64,000 bases of DNA from Streptomyces sp. NBC_01454 (GTDB lineage Bacteria > Actinomycetota > Actinomycetes > Streptomycetales > Streptomycetaceae), in assembly GCF_036227565.1 (NCBI RefSeq), contig NZ_CP109460.1, forward strand, positions 3,100,001-3,164,000. Reading direction: 5' to 3'. Positions 48,163 to 57,118 of the stretch are shown piece by piece; the stretch's first letter is position 1; every line of letters starts with the position of its first letter. Below the pieces are notes generated by a model. It did not search any database, was not told where the DNA came from, and saw only the letters and a program-made list of their open reading frames with translations. Both the position numbers and the translations under genes were made by a program.

Positions 48163-48178
48163 GTTCATATGCCTGAAC
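48163..48178. promoter_or_regulatory. Palindrome GTTCA-N6-TGAAC upstream of betB
   Basis: GTTCATATGCCTGAAC is an inverted repeat 76-91 bases before the betB start. Spacing and size suit a dimeric repressor such as a GntR or TetR protein. No regulator gene is adjacent. Confidence 0.4.
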
Positions 48179-48377
48179 ATTCCTGGAAAGTGACCTGACT
48201 CACTCCACTTTCGCGCCGATGTCGACAACCTCGCCACACCCACACACGGAGGGTGACGCCGGCGGCCCGATGCCGGGCCTCCGGGCTCGACGGCGAGGGG
48301 GACGGCGCCGGGTCGTACGCCCAGGACGAAAAGGATGAAGAAGATAAAAAAGGTGAAGAAGGTGAAAAAGAGGAAAA

Positions 48378-48416
48378 GGCGTCCCTACGGCACCGGGCCG
48401 GTGCGGTAGGGACGCC
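48378..48416 (-). terminator. Strong terminator after the SMR gene
   Basis: GGCGTCCCTAC (48378-48388) pairs perfectly with GTAGGGACGCC (48406-48416), with further pairing in the loop. On the minus strand it is followed by CTTTTCCTCTTTTTC, so it is a good intrinsic terminator for the SMR gene. Confidence 0.85.
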
Positions 48417-48511
48417 GTCGGTCGTGGGGCCGCCGCCGGGCGGGAACGAGCCCGGACTTCCGGCGGAACGCTCAGCGCGTTGCCGCCGAACCGGCGGCGC
48501 CCCTCACCCGC

Positions 48512-48832
48512 TCAGTGGTCGCTGGACAGGTTGAGCATGATCACGCCGCCGATGATCATGGCAAGGCCCAGGATCTTGGCCGTGGTCACCGACTCCTCCA
48601 TGAACGCCATCCCGATGAGCGCGATCGCGGCGGTGCCGAGACCGGACCAGATCGCGTAGGCGATGCCCAGCTCCATCTTCTTGAGCGCCTGGGACAGCAG
48701 CGTGAACGCCGCGATGTAGCTGATCGCCACGACCACACTCGGCAGCAGCTTGGTCAGCCCGTCGCTCAGCTTCAGGAACGAGGTGGCGAGCACCTCCGCG
48801 GTGATGGCGCTGATCAGCAGTACCCAGACCAT
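48512..48832 (-). CDS. Small multidrug resistance (SMR/EmrE-family) transporter
   Basis: 106 residues, four helices. The membrane-embedded Glu is in VLLISAITAEVLATSFLK, and the family signature is YAIWSGLGTAAIALIG. SMR proteins exchange protons for small cations, quaternary ammonium compounds or guanidinium. ATG 48832 is preferred over the upstream TTG because a GGGGGC site precedes it. It lies between the betaine operon and a Rieske oxygenase gene on the same strand, so an amine substrate is plausible (inference). Confidence 0.9.
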   Translation of the reverse strand: MVWVLLISAITAEVLATSFLKLSDGLTKLLPSVVVAISYIAAFTLLSQALKKMELGIAYAIWSGLGTAAIALIGMAFMEESVTTAKILGLAMIIGGVIMLNLSSDH

Positions 48833-49052
48833 GGCCGCCCCCAATCTTTCGTTCGGTCAGAGAAATCGTCCGTTGCTTTCACCACCGCCACGGCGGGCCG
48901 ATGCCCTTCTTGAGCCGAGCCCGAAGCAGCACGATGCAGACGATGTCCATCGGTTACGGGGGCGATCTTGGTCAGCTGGAGGTGCAAGGGACGCGAGGGA
49001 CGAACCGGCCCACCTGCTCGACCGGCGCGCACACCGGGTATCCCTGAGGGCG

Positions 49053-50210
49053 TCACGAGCCAGTGGCCGGACGGTCCCACGGCGGCATGCCGCTGTACGC
49101 ACGTCCGATGAGGGACACCCACCGGTGCACGGAGTCCTCGATCGGCGCGAACGGGCCGGGCCGGTAGTGCGGTGAGGTGAGCCCGCGCTGGACGGACTCG
49201 CAGGCATCCCAGTCCTGCACGTTGATGCGATGCCAGAAGTCGATGGGGCTGGAGTCCAGGACCCCGTCCTGCGCGTACCAGGCGCACTCGACGCGGGTGT
49301 GGCCCGGGGAGTCCGGCACCAGATGATGGATCAGCACGTAGTCGGGGTGCAGTGAGAGGAACAGGTTGGGAACCAGCGCGGCATAGAAGACCTTGTCCAG
49401 GTCGACGCCGGGCAGCAGGGCGCCACCGGCCCGCCCGTCCATCGACATCGTCTGCGCGCCGTCCGCCAGGTCCATGGTGCCGCCGACCCAGGCTCCCGGC
49501 TCGTCGGCGATGTAGGAGGCGCTGTTGGGCGGGGCCACCGCGGTCAGCTCGGGGTGGATGTGCGGGCAGTGGTAGCACTCCTGGTAGTTCTCGACGATGA
49601 CCTTCCAGTTCGCGGCCACCTCGTAGGTGCGGCCGGCGGCCAGCTTCAGCCGCTCGGGCGCGTAGGGCGCGACATGACCGGCGAGCGCGCCCAGGTGGTC
49701 GGCGAAGGACGCGGCGTCGTCACTGGCGTTGACGAAGACCCAGCCGTGCCAGACCTCGGCCGGGAGTTCGATCAGCCCGTGATCCTCCGGCAGTTCCGGG
49801 AACCGGGGCGCCGTGCGCAGCGAGCCGTCCATCGTGAACGTCCAGGAGTGGTACGGGCAGTGCACCACCCGCTTGCCGGAGGAGCAGCCGTCGGCCAGCA
49901 GTTCGTGTCCGCGGTGCCGGCAGGTGTTGGCGAACGCGGCAATCCGGTCGCCGTCCCTGGTCAGCAGGACCGGCACGGTCCCCACCTGCTTGGCGTACTG
50001 GGTCGCCCCCTCGGGGAAGATCTCTTCCACCCGGCCGAGGCAGCTCCACGTGCCGGCGAAGAGATGACGCCGTTCCCAGTCGAACACCTCCGGTGCGGTG
50101 TAGGCCGCCGCCGGCAGCATGCTGGACTTCCCGAACGGCCCGGTCACGCGTTTCAGTTCGTCAAGAGGTAGCGGAGCGTGCGGCCAATCGGCTGGTGTGG
50201 TCGTCGTCAT
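49053..50210 (-). CDS. Rieske non-heme iron oxygenase, alpha subunit
   Basis: 385 residues. The Rieske [2Fe-2S] ligands are in CRHRGHELL and CPYHSWTF, and the mononuclear iron site is in NYQECYHCPHIHPEL with a later Asp (DFWHRINVQDWDACE). The overall make-up is like oxygenases acting on quaternary amines (GbcA/Stc2/CntA group) as well as ring hydroxylases. With choline/betaine genes downstream, N-demethylation of betaine-like compounds is likely, but no reductase gene is next to it. Start ATG 50210 has GGAGGGG upstream. It may be co-transcribed with the aldo-keto reductase 67 bases before it. Confidence 0.85.
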   Translation of the reverse strand: MTTTTPADWPHAPLPLDELKRVTGPFGKSSMLPAAAYTAPEVFDWERRHLFAGTWSCLGRVEEIFPEGATQYAKQVGTVPVLLTRDGDRIAAFANTCRHRGHELLADGCSSGKRVVHCPYHSWTFTMDGSLRTAPRFPELPEDHGLIELPAEVWHGWVFVNASDDAASFADHLGALAGHVAPYAPERLKLAAGRTYEVAANWKVIVENYQECYHCPHIHPELTAVAPPNSASYIADEPGAWVGGTMDLADGAQTMSMDGRAGGALLPGVDLDKVFYAALVPNLFLSLHPDYVLIHHLVPDSPGHTRVECAWYAQDGVLDSSPIDFWHRINVQDWDACESVQRGLTSPHYRPGPFAPIEDSVHRWVSLIGRAYSGMPPWDRPATGS

Positions 50211-50277
50211 CAGGCGTCCCCTCCGTCAGTCTGGCGAGCGAATATCTCGGTTCCTGTCGTGCTGTGGGCCACGGTCG

Positions 50278-51273
50278 TCACGGGCGCGGGTCCTCCCGGG
50301 CAGTGCGGGCCGGATCCCGTTCGACGACCGGGTCCAGAATCTCGTCGATCTGCGTGCGCAACTCCTGGTCCAGGACGACACCCGCCACCGCGACGTTCTC
50401 GATCAGTTGCTTCGGGTGGGACGCGCCGACGATCGCGGAGGCGACATGGGGGTTCTGCAACGTCCACGCCACCGCGAGCTGAGCCGGCGTCAACCCGGCC
50501 GACTCCGCCAGCGGCCGGAGCCGCTGCACCCGGGTGAGCACCTCGTCGCGCATGAACGGATCCAGCCACTGGCGCCCCTCCGCGTCGGCGCCGCGTGAGC
50601 CGGAGGGCGGCTGCCGGCCCGGCAGGTACTTGCCGGTCAGCACGCCCTGGGCGAGCGGCGACCAGACGATCTGCCCGATGCCCAGCTCCGCACAGGCGGG
50701 AATCACCTCGGATTCGATCACCCGCCACAACATGGAGTACTGCGGCTGGTTGGCGATCAGCGGAATGCGCAGTTCCCGGGCGAGCCGATGCGCGGCACGG
50801 ATATCCTCGGCACGCCACTCGGACACTCCGATATAGCGGACCTTTCCCGCCCGGACAATGTCGTAGAACGCCTCCATCGTCTCTTCGAGCGGCGTCTCGA
50901 CGTCGTATTGGTGGGCCCAGTAAATGTCCACGTAATCGGTCCGCAGGCGGCGGAGCGATCCGTCGATCGAGTCCAGGATGTGTTTGCGGGACAGACCGCG
51001 GTCATTGGGTCCCGGTCCGGTCGGCCAGTACACCTTGGTGCTGATTTCCAGACCCGCCCGGCGCTGCTGGGCCAGTGCCCGCCCCAACACCTCCTCGGCG
51101 CGGGTGTCCGCGTACATGTCGGCGGTGTCAAAGGTGGTGATTCCGGCGTCAAGTGCCGCTCCCACACAGGCGTACGCGGCGTCCTCGTCGATCTGCTGGC
51201 CGTGGGTGAGCCAGTTTCCGTACGCGATCTCGCTGACCATCAGTCCGCTTTTACCGACGTGACGGTGTTCCAT
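50278..51273 (-). CDS. Aldo/keto reductase
   Basis: 331 residues, TIM-barrel NADPH-dependent reductase. The catalytic tetrad is recognisable: Asp and Tyr in TTFDTADMYADTRAEEVLG, Lys in ISTKVYWP, His in IYWAHQYD. It resembles the AKR6/potassium-channel-beta-like group. It starts 39 bases after the NRPS stop, so the two are probably one transcript. An aldehyde released by the NRPS reductase domain would be an obvious substrate (inference). ATG 51273 follows GAGGAGG; GTG 51276 is the alternative. Confidence 0.9.
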   Translation of the reverse strand: MEHRHVGKSGLMVSEIAYGNWLTHGQQIDEDAAYACVGAALDAGITTFDTADMYADTRAEEVLGRALAQQRRAGLEISTKVYWPTGPGPNDRGLSRKHILDSIDGSLRRLRTDYVDIYWAHQYDVETPLEETMEAFYDIVRAGKVRYIGVSEWRAEDIRAAHRLARELRIPLIANQPQYSMLWRVIESEVIPACAELGIGQIVWSPLAQGVLTGKYLPGRQPPSGSRGADAEGRQWLDPFMRDEVLTRVQRLRPLAESAGLTPAQLAVAWTLQNPHVASAIVGASHPKQLIENVAVAGVVLDQELRTQIDEILDPVVERDPARTAREDPRP

Positions 51274-51311
51274 CACTCCTCCTCGAAGTCGTCTTCGCCC
51301 ACCAGGACGGT

Positions 51312-54300
51312 TCAGTCCTGGCCATTCGGTGCGGGCAGGAAACCGGAATCGACGAGGTATCCGATGTACCGGTCGAGAAGAGCGGGATCGATTTCGGGGC
51401 AGTCAATACCCGATGCGGCGAGGCCACGCTCGGTGTGGGTCCGGTCGTAGCCGTAGTCATCGAGCTGAAGGGAATCCACCGCCGAGCTGACCAGGACGAG
51501 GGTCGCCCGTACCGAGCTGTCGCGGTCGTCGGCAATGGCGTCCGCGTGACGCTGGAGGCGGCGCATCCAGTCCTCGTACGGCACGGACTCGACGCGGTGG
51601 CCGGCGGCGCGGATCCGGTCGATGATCGTGTGGATCCGGACGGTCAGCGGATTGGTCAGGTTGAACTCGCCGCCGATCGACTCCGGCTCCAGCGCGAGTC
51701 GCACATAGGCCCTGGCGACGTAGTCGACCGGGACCACGTTCACCTCGGTCCATCCGGCCCCGGCGTGCGGTACGGCGCCGACCTCCACACACGCGCGGAG
51801 GTAGTGCCACAGTCCGTCGTTGCCTCCCACGGCGCCGGTGGCGGTGTGGCCACCGATCTGCGCGGGCCGGTACACCGCCGAGGGAATGCCGCGCACACGT
51901 GCGATGCGGAGCATCTCCTCGGCCACCCACTTGGTGCGTGCGTATCCCTCGGTGGGCATCAGATCCGGATCGACCCGCCGGTCCTCGGCCAGGGGCTCCG
52001 GGTTGTTCGCGGTCCCGATCAGCGCGCTCGTCGCGGAGACGTAGTGCAGCGGCTTGACCCGCTTGCTCGCGGCCAGCCGCAGCACCTCCCGGGTGCCGCC
52101 GACGTTGGCCGCCCTGAGCCGGCTGTAGGCATCGACCAGATTGACCCTCGCACCGTTGTGGAAGATCAGGTCGACCTGCTCGGCCAGCATGTCGAACTGC
52201 GGTTGCGACAGCCCGCACAGGGGCTTTTCCAGGTCACCGGCGATCGCGGTGATCCGGCCGGAGTCCACCCCTTCCGCCAGGCCGTAGGCGCGCAGGCTGT
52301 CCAGCACGCGGCGCGCCGCCTCGGTGTCCTCGCTGGCGCGCACCAGGCAGTGGATCGTGGCGTCCGTGCTGTCGAGGAGTTCCCTGAGCACGAACGACCC
52401 GAGGAAGCCGGTCGCACCGGTCAACAGGACGCTGCGCGGGGCACGGACCAGGTCCCGGTCCAGCGGCTCGCTTCCCGCGGTCGACAGGGCCGGGTCGAGG
52501 AAGGCCTCCTCGACGAGATCCACCTCGACGGCGTACTCCTCGACGGAGTCCGGGCTGATCAGCAGGTCCGCGAGGGCAGCCGGGGTCGGCCTGTCGAACA
52601 CCTCGTGAACCGGCAGGTCGACGCCGGTCTGCTGCCGTATCCGGCTGGCCAGGCGGACCGCGAGGATGCTGTTGCCGAACTCGAAGAAGTTGTCGTCGAC
52701 CCCGACACCCGGCACCCCGAGCACCTGGCTGAACAGCTCACACAGCGTCTCCTCCATCGAGTTGCCCGGCGCGCGACCCGATGAGGTGGTCGTCAGTGGC
52801 GGTGCGGGCAGCGCCGCGCGGTCGAGCTTCCCGTTCGCGTTGACCGGCAGGGCGTCCAGCCGTACGAAGGCCGCGGGAATCATGTAGTCCGGCAGCGTCT
52901 CGGCCAGGCGGGCCCGCAACGAGGCGGTGGGCAGGTCGGCCGCGCCGGCCTGCATCGGCGCGTTGGCATAGGAGGCCAGCGGTGCCTTCTCCCGGGCTCC
53001 GGGCCGGTAGAGGTCGGACAGCACCGGGAAGTCGGGCCCGTCCGCGGGCACCAGGACGCAGTCGAAGCTGCCGTCCGGCGCCCCGGACCAGGTGAGGATG
53101 GCCTGATACCCCAGTCGCTCGGCCAGGACACGGAGATCCTCCGGATCGACACCGCGCAGCTCGCCACGGAGCGCGGACAGCACCGCGCCGATGTCCGCGC
53201 CCTCGGCGAGACGGTCGGCGGCGGCGATCTCGTTGGCGATGCGTCCGTTCGGCACTCCCGAGAGGCGCACCGGCGCCGGCTCCCGACCGCCCAAGTGGCC
53301 GGCCAGCTCGCTCAATTCGGTGATGTCCGGCCCCCACCGAAGGACGGGCAGCTCGCCCAGCGACTCGGCCGCGGGCCCCGCGCCGTCCGACTTCTTGCGC
53401 AGCACGACGTCGTAGCGGTACCGGGTGAACTCGTTGTGGTACCGACCGGGCTTGAGACGCATGTCCACGGCCTCGACGGAGTCCATCCGCTCGGCGAGCG
53501 CGAGATAGAACTCCGGCGGCATCATCAGGTCCTTCTCCAGCGCCAGCGCGAGCTCGACGCCGCGCCGTACCTCGGCGGCGTCCGTCCGCTCATCGGCACG
53601 GTGCAGGTGGATCGCGGTCTTCAGACTGCGCAGCAGACCGAGATGGCGCACGTCCCCGACGACGACCGAGCCGCCGGGGCGGATCAGGTCCATCGCGTTC
53701 GTCAGGACCCGCACGAGGTAGTCGACCGTGGGAAAGTGCTGGATGACCGAGTTGATGATGACCAGGTCGAAGAAGTCCCGGGGCAGGCCGTCGAGGTCGT
53801 CCGCCGGCTGGCACCGCAGCTCGACCTTCCCGGCCAGCGCGGGATCCTTGTCGGCCTGGGCCCGGATGTTGTCGATGACCGGAGCCGAGAGATCGGTGCC
53901 CCAGTAGGCGTCGCATAACGGTGCCACCCGGGCCAGCGTCAGTCCGGCGCCGACCCCGATGTCCAGCACCCTGCGTGCCCCCAGCGACCGCAGCCGCGCC
54001 GCGGTGTCGTCCTGGATCTCCCTGAGCTGCTCCATCGGGAGCAGCTGCCCGTCGTAGCTGCTCTTCCAGACCCCGAAGTCCTCACCGAGCGGGGGCTGTT
54101 CCGCATCGGTTCCGGTGTAGACCGAGTCGTACACCTTCTGCCACTCGTCGACCTTCTCCCGCGCCGCCTCTTCCGACTCGGCCCGGGAGGCCGGCACCAC
54201 GTAGGCCACCAGCCGCTGGTCACCGGGGGTGTCCTCGCGCACCTCGACCGCGGCCTGGCTGACCAGCGGATGGGTGACCGCGGCCGTTTCGATCTCACCG

Positions 54301-55556
54301 AGTTCGACCCGGTGGCCACGGATCTTGACCTGCCGATCGGCCCGTCCGACGAATTCGAGGTCGCCGTGTGCGTTCCAGCGCACCAAGTCGCCCGTGCGGT
54401 ACATCCGCGAGTCACCCGGCTCGAACGGATTGTCGAGAAAGCGTTCCGCCGTCAGGGTCGGCTGGTTCAGATAGCCACGGGCCACCCCGGCCCCGGCGAT
54501 GTACAACTCGCCGACGTCACCCGGTGACAGCTGCTCAAGGTCGGGACCGAGCACATAGACCTGGGTGTGGGCGAGCGGCCGCCCGATCGGCGGCGGGCCG
54601 GTGATCTCGCGCAGCGGCGCGATGGTCGACCAGACCGTGGTCTCGGTCGGCCCGTACAGATTCACCACCTCACGACCGAGGCTGAGCATCGCCCTGGCGA
54701 CCGCCGGGGGCAACGCCTCGCCGCCGACCAGCATCCGCAGTCCCCGCAGGCTGTCCGGTATCTGTTCGGCGAGCATTCCCCACCAGGTCGGCGTGCCCTG
54801 TGCGAGGGTCACGCCCTGCTTCAGCAGTTCCGCCACGGTCGCCGGCTCACGGTTGGCGCCCGAGGGCGCGAGCACGATGCCCGCTCCCCGCACCAGCGGC
54901 AGGAAGAACTCCACGCCGGACATGTCGAAACCCAGTACCGAAGTGGCCAGCATCCGGTCGTCGGAGCCCAGGCCGAACCGCTCTCCGAGGTCGGTCAGCA
55001 GGTTGACCAGATTGCCGTGGGTGACCACGACGCCCTTGGGCCGGCCGGTCGAACCAGAGGTGTAGATCACGTATATCGGGTGGGTGGACCGGAGCGGCGC
55101 GACGCGGTCGCGGTCCGTCAGGTCACCGCCGGCCCACTCGCCGTCCTCCCCGTAGAGCGACAGGTCGTCGAGCGTCACTGCCGGAACACGGGCGTCCGCC
55201 AGCCCGCGGGGGCTCAGTTCCTCCGTGGTGAGGACCAGTTTCGGCCGGACGTTCGCGGCCATGAACGCGACCCGCTCGGCGGGCTGTTGGGGATCTATCG
55301 CAAAGTACGCGGCCCCCGCCTTGAGCACGGCGAGGAGCGCCACGACCATCTGCTCGGTCCGCGGCAGCGCCACGGCCACGAAGTCCTCGGGGCCGATACC
55401 GCGTGACACCAGCAAGCGGGCCAGTCCGTTGGCGCGGGAGTTCAACTCGGCATACGTGTAGGTGCGGTTTCCGGCGAGCAGCGCCACCGCGTCGGGAGAG
55501 GCGTCAACACACCCTTCGAACAGAGTCGGCATCGTCATCGGCCGCGAAACGGTCAC
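51312..55556 (-). CDS. Single-module NRPS: adenylation - methyltransferase - carrier - thioester reductase
   Basis: 1414 residues. The adenylation domain (about 10-480) has YTSGSTGRPKG near 167, YRTGDL near 387 and RVELGEIE near 415. A SAM-dependent methyltransferase (VLDIGVGAGLTL near 530) is inserted before the A10 motif NGKLDR near 909, as in N-methylating NRPSs. The carrier site is EFGNSILAVRL (Ser near 963). A thioester reductase domain (LLTGATGFLGSF near 1045, Y-x-x-x-K in GYARTKW near 1204) closes it. No condensation domain is present. The Stachelhaus positions I read, D-M-V-Q-L-G-L-V-W-K, closely resemble the glycine code D-I-L-Q-L-G-L-I-W-K. The predicted act is to activate glycine, N-methylate it and release an amino aldehyde; this is inference. 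GTG 55556 or ATG 55538 may be the start. Confidence 0.9.
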   Translation of the reverse strand: MTVSRPMTMPTLFEGCVDASPDAVALLAGNRTYTYAELNSRANGLARLLVSRGIGPEDFVAVALPRTEQMVVALLAVLKAGAAYFAIDPQQPAERVAFMAANVRPKLVLTTEELSPRGLADARVPAVTLDDLSLYGEDGEWAGGDLTDRDRVAPLRSTHPIYVIYTSGSTGRPKGVVVTHGNLVNLLTDLGERFGLGSDDRMLATSVLGFDMSGVEFFLPLVRGAGIVLAPSGANREPATVAELLKQGVTLAQGTPTWWGMLAEQIPDSLRGLRMLVGGEALPPAVARAMLSLGREVVNLYGPTETTVWSTIAPLREITGPPPIGRPLAHTQVYVLGPDLEQLSPGDVGELYIAGAGVARGYLNQPTLTAERFLDNPFEPGDSRMYRTGDLVRWNAHGDLEFVGRADRQVKIRGHRVELGEIETAAVTHPLVSQAAVEVREDTPGDQRLVAYVVPASRAESEEAAREKVDEWQKVYDSVYTGTDAEQPPLGEDFGVWKSSYDGQLLPMEQLREIQDDTAARLRSLGARRVLDIGVGAGLTLARVAPLCDAYWGTDLSAPVIDNIRAQADKDPALAGKVELRCQPADDLDGLPRDFFDLVIINSVIQHFPTVDYLVRVLTNAMDLIRPGGSVVVGDVRHLGLLRSLKTAIHLHRADERTDAAEVRRGVELALALEKDLMMPPEFYLALAERMDSVEAVDMRLKPGRYHNEFTRYRYDVVLRKKSDGAGPAAESLGELPVLRWGPDITELSELAGHLGGREPAPVRLSGVPNGRIANEIAAADRLAEGADIGAVLSALRGELRGVDPEDLRVLAERLGYQAILTWSGAPDGSFDCVLVPADGPDFPVLSDLYRPGAREKAPLASYANAPMQAGAADLPTASLRARLAETLPDYMIPAAFVRLDALPVNANGKLDRAALPAPPLTTTSSGRAPGNSMEETLCELFSQVLGVPGVGVDDNFFEFGNSILAVRLASRIRQQTGVDLPVHEVFDRPTPAALADLLISPDSVEEYAVEVDLVEEAFLDPALSTAGSEPLDRDLVRAPRSVLLTGATGFLGSFVLRELLDSTDATIHCLVRASEDTEAARRVLDSLRAYGLAEGVDSGRITAIAGDLEKPLCGLSQPQFDMLAEQVDLIFHNGARVNLVDAYSRLRAANVGGTREVLRLAASKRVKPLHYVSATSALIGTANNPEPLAEDRRVDPDLMPTEGYARTKWVAEEMLRIARVRGIPSAVYRPAQIGGHTATGAVGGNDGLWHYLRACVEVGAVPHAGAGWTEVNVVPVDYVARAYVRLALEPESIGGEFNLTNPLTVRIHTIIDRIRAAGHRVESVPYEDWMRRLQRHADAIADDRDSSVRATLVLVSSAVDSLQLDDYGYDRTHTERGLAASGIDCPEIDPALLDRYIGYLVDSGFLPAPNGQD

Positions 55557-56198
55557 AGCAGCAACCTACTTTCGTGCGATTTCGGCGAAAGGGCAGCCTC
55601 GATCCGTTATGGGGCAGAATCTTCCCCCAGCGGCTTGCCCGGCAAGGACCGTAACCGCCGTCGCCATGGCAGCGCCAGACACCTTGGTCCCTCCCAACAC
55701 CCCAGCCACATAAGCCGGTTGACAACTCTGCAACACCAGGTCTATGCGGTGCTCAGTACGGTGAACCCGGCGAGGCCGGCCGCCTTGACCGCATCGCCGT
55801 GCAGGCGCATGACGGTGGGGCGGCACCCCACCGCACCGAACGTTCGTGCGAGTCCGGCCGCGTGACGTACGGGTCAGATCGGTGCGGCACTCAGCGACAG
55901 CGGACAGGTGCCATGCCAGCCAGAAGTTGCGCTCAGATCTGGTCGAAGATGGCCAGAATTAGCACTGGACTGCGGCACCGGATCTTCGTATACGACGGCG
56001 GTCAGTTGTGCGCGGCCGGCCTCCGCGCGCACCGAAGCGGGAACGCTCAGCACGAGGCACGACGGCCACCGCGCCGACATACGTGGAGAGTGCGCAGGCT
56101 CATTCAAAGTGCACAGGGACGTCCCGGAACGTAACCTGAATAGCCGTATGTCCATGCGGTAGGCCCCGTGTGCTCCCCTCCGGAACGGAGGCGCCGAG
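55557..56198. other. 640-bp intergenic region; possible promoter
   Basis: No gene is supported. A housekeeping-type promoter, TTGACA (55719-55724) with TATGCG 18 bases later (55743-55748), reads rightward, but nothing obvious starts behind it. On the minus strand about 40 codons at 55750-55865 look weakly protein-like and end in a stop, so this may be a decayed gene. The NRPS promoter should lie at the left end. Confidence 0.4.
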
Positions 56199-57005
56199 AT
56201 GACCAGCAGACGCCGTACCGTCACCGCCACCGTCGCCCTGACCTGCGGCGTGGCCCTGATCGCCGGGTCCTCGGCCGCCGTGGCAGCCGAGGACGCGGAC
56301 GGCGGCGAGGGCGACCTCGCGCACAAGTCGGCCCAGCAGATCTCCGACGACGCACTCCACCAGCTGGTCGCCGCGCAGTCCCTGCGGCTGCGCACCCGCA
56401 CCAGCGCCGACCCCACGACGCTCGACCTCACCCTCGACCGCGCCGGCAACTGCACCGGCGCCGTCGCCAAGGGCTCGCTCGGCCGCGTCGAACTCGTCAA
56501 ACGCGGCAACCAGGTCTGGATGAAACCGGACGCGGCCTTCTGGAAGAGCCAGCTGCCCGGCGACAAGGGCGACCGGGCCGCCGCGAAGTACAAGGACACC
56601 TACCTGCACGGCACCACCCACAACACCTTCCTGCGGGGCCTGTCCGCGGCCTGCGACCTCAGGGCGTTCCAGAAGTCCGCCGCGGGCCCCGACAAGGAGC
56701 AGACCCCGCCCGGCGCCCCGTCACCCTCCGTGACCCCCACGCTGACCAAGGGCCGGCCGACCACCCAGGACGGCACCCGGGTGCTGCCCGTCGTCAAGAA
56801 GGCCGACGGCGCGGTCCAGACCCTCTACGTGGCCATCGACGGCAAGCACTACCCCCGCAAGCTCACCGCCGAGGCCGACCACCAGAGCGCCACGATCCTG
56901 CTGAGCGACTACGGCACCCCGGTGTCCGACACGACGCCCGCTCCCGGCCGCACGGCGGACATCTCGGCCCTGGAGGACCTGGTGCAGGGGACGCGGAGCG
57001 CATGA
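56199..57005 (+). CDS. Secreted LppX/LprG-like protein
   Basis: 268 residues with a signal peptide (TVALTCGVALIAGSSAAVAAED) but no lipobox Cys, so it is secreted rather than lipid-anchored. The mature part fits the LppX/LprAFG fold: an N-terminal helix, then strands such as TLDLTLDRAGNCTGAVAKGS and VELVKRGNQVWMKPD, and a C-terminal TLYVAIDGKHYPRKLTAE. This family carries lipids in mycobacteria; the ligand here is unknown. A Pro/Thr-rich insertion is present near 165-190. ATG 56199 has GGAGGCG upstream. Confidence 0.75.
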   Translation: MTSRRRTVTATVALTCGVALIAGSSAAVAAEDADGGEGDLAHKSAQQISDDALHQLVAAQSLRLRTRTSADPTTLDLTLDRAGNCTGAVAKGSLGRVELVKRGNQVWMKPDAAFWKSQLPGDKGDRAAAKYKDTYLHGTTHNTFLRGLSAACDLRAFQKSAAGPDKEQTPPGAPSPSVTPTLTKGRPTTQDGTRVLPVVKKADGAVQTLYVAIDGKHYPRKLTAEADHQSATILLSDYGTPVSDTTPAPGRTADISALEDLVQGTRSA

Positions 57006-57118
57006 GCGGTGCGGACGGTATCTGCGGTCTCACCGTCCGCACCGGTTGACCGCCCCGCCGTCACCCGCGCTGCCGAACCGGAGGGGCCCCCGCCGGCGGC
57101 CCGGCCGACAATGCAGGC

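Larger units (their letters stand above)
48088..48511. other. Intergenic: betB promoter region and terminator of SMR gene
   Basis: No gene. It contains the candidate betB operator (48163-48178), a homopurine, A-rich stretch at about 48327-48377 that stands out in this GC-rich genome, and a strong hairpin at 48378-48416. A 93-codon frame through the purine tract encodes only Glu/Lys/Asp low complexity and is not credible. Confidence 0.6.

Noticed and set aside
48253..48534. 93-codon + strand frame through the purine tract
   Set aside because: Encodes only Glu/Lys/Asp/Gly low complexity, lacks a ribosome site and covers a terminator.
51312..55556. Bacterial version of the fungal glycine-betaine reductase (A-T-R-R)
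   Set aside because: It has a methyltransferase and one reductase domain, and the A domain keeps Asp235, which pairs with a free or secondary amine rather than a trimethylammonium group.
55719..55748. TTGACA-N18-TATGCG as promoter of a hidden + strand gene
   Set aside because: The -10 is poor and no gene begins within 300 bases downstream; kept only as a note in the intergenic entry.
55750..55865. About 40 minus-strand codons (with LHGDAVKAAGLAGFTVL) that look like a protein C-terminus
   Set aside because: An in-frame TGA lies just upstream and no start or domain can be assigned; at most a decayed fragment.
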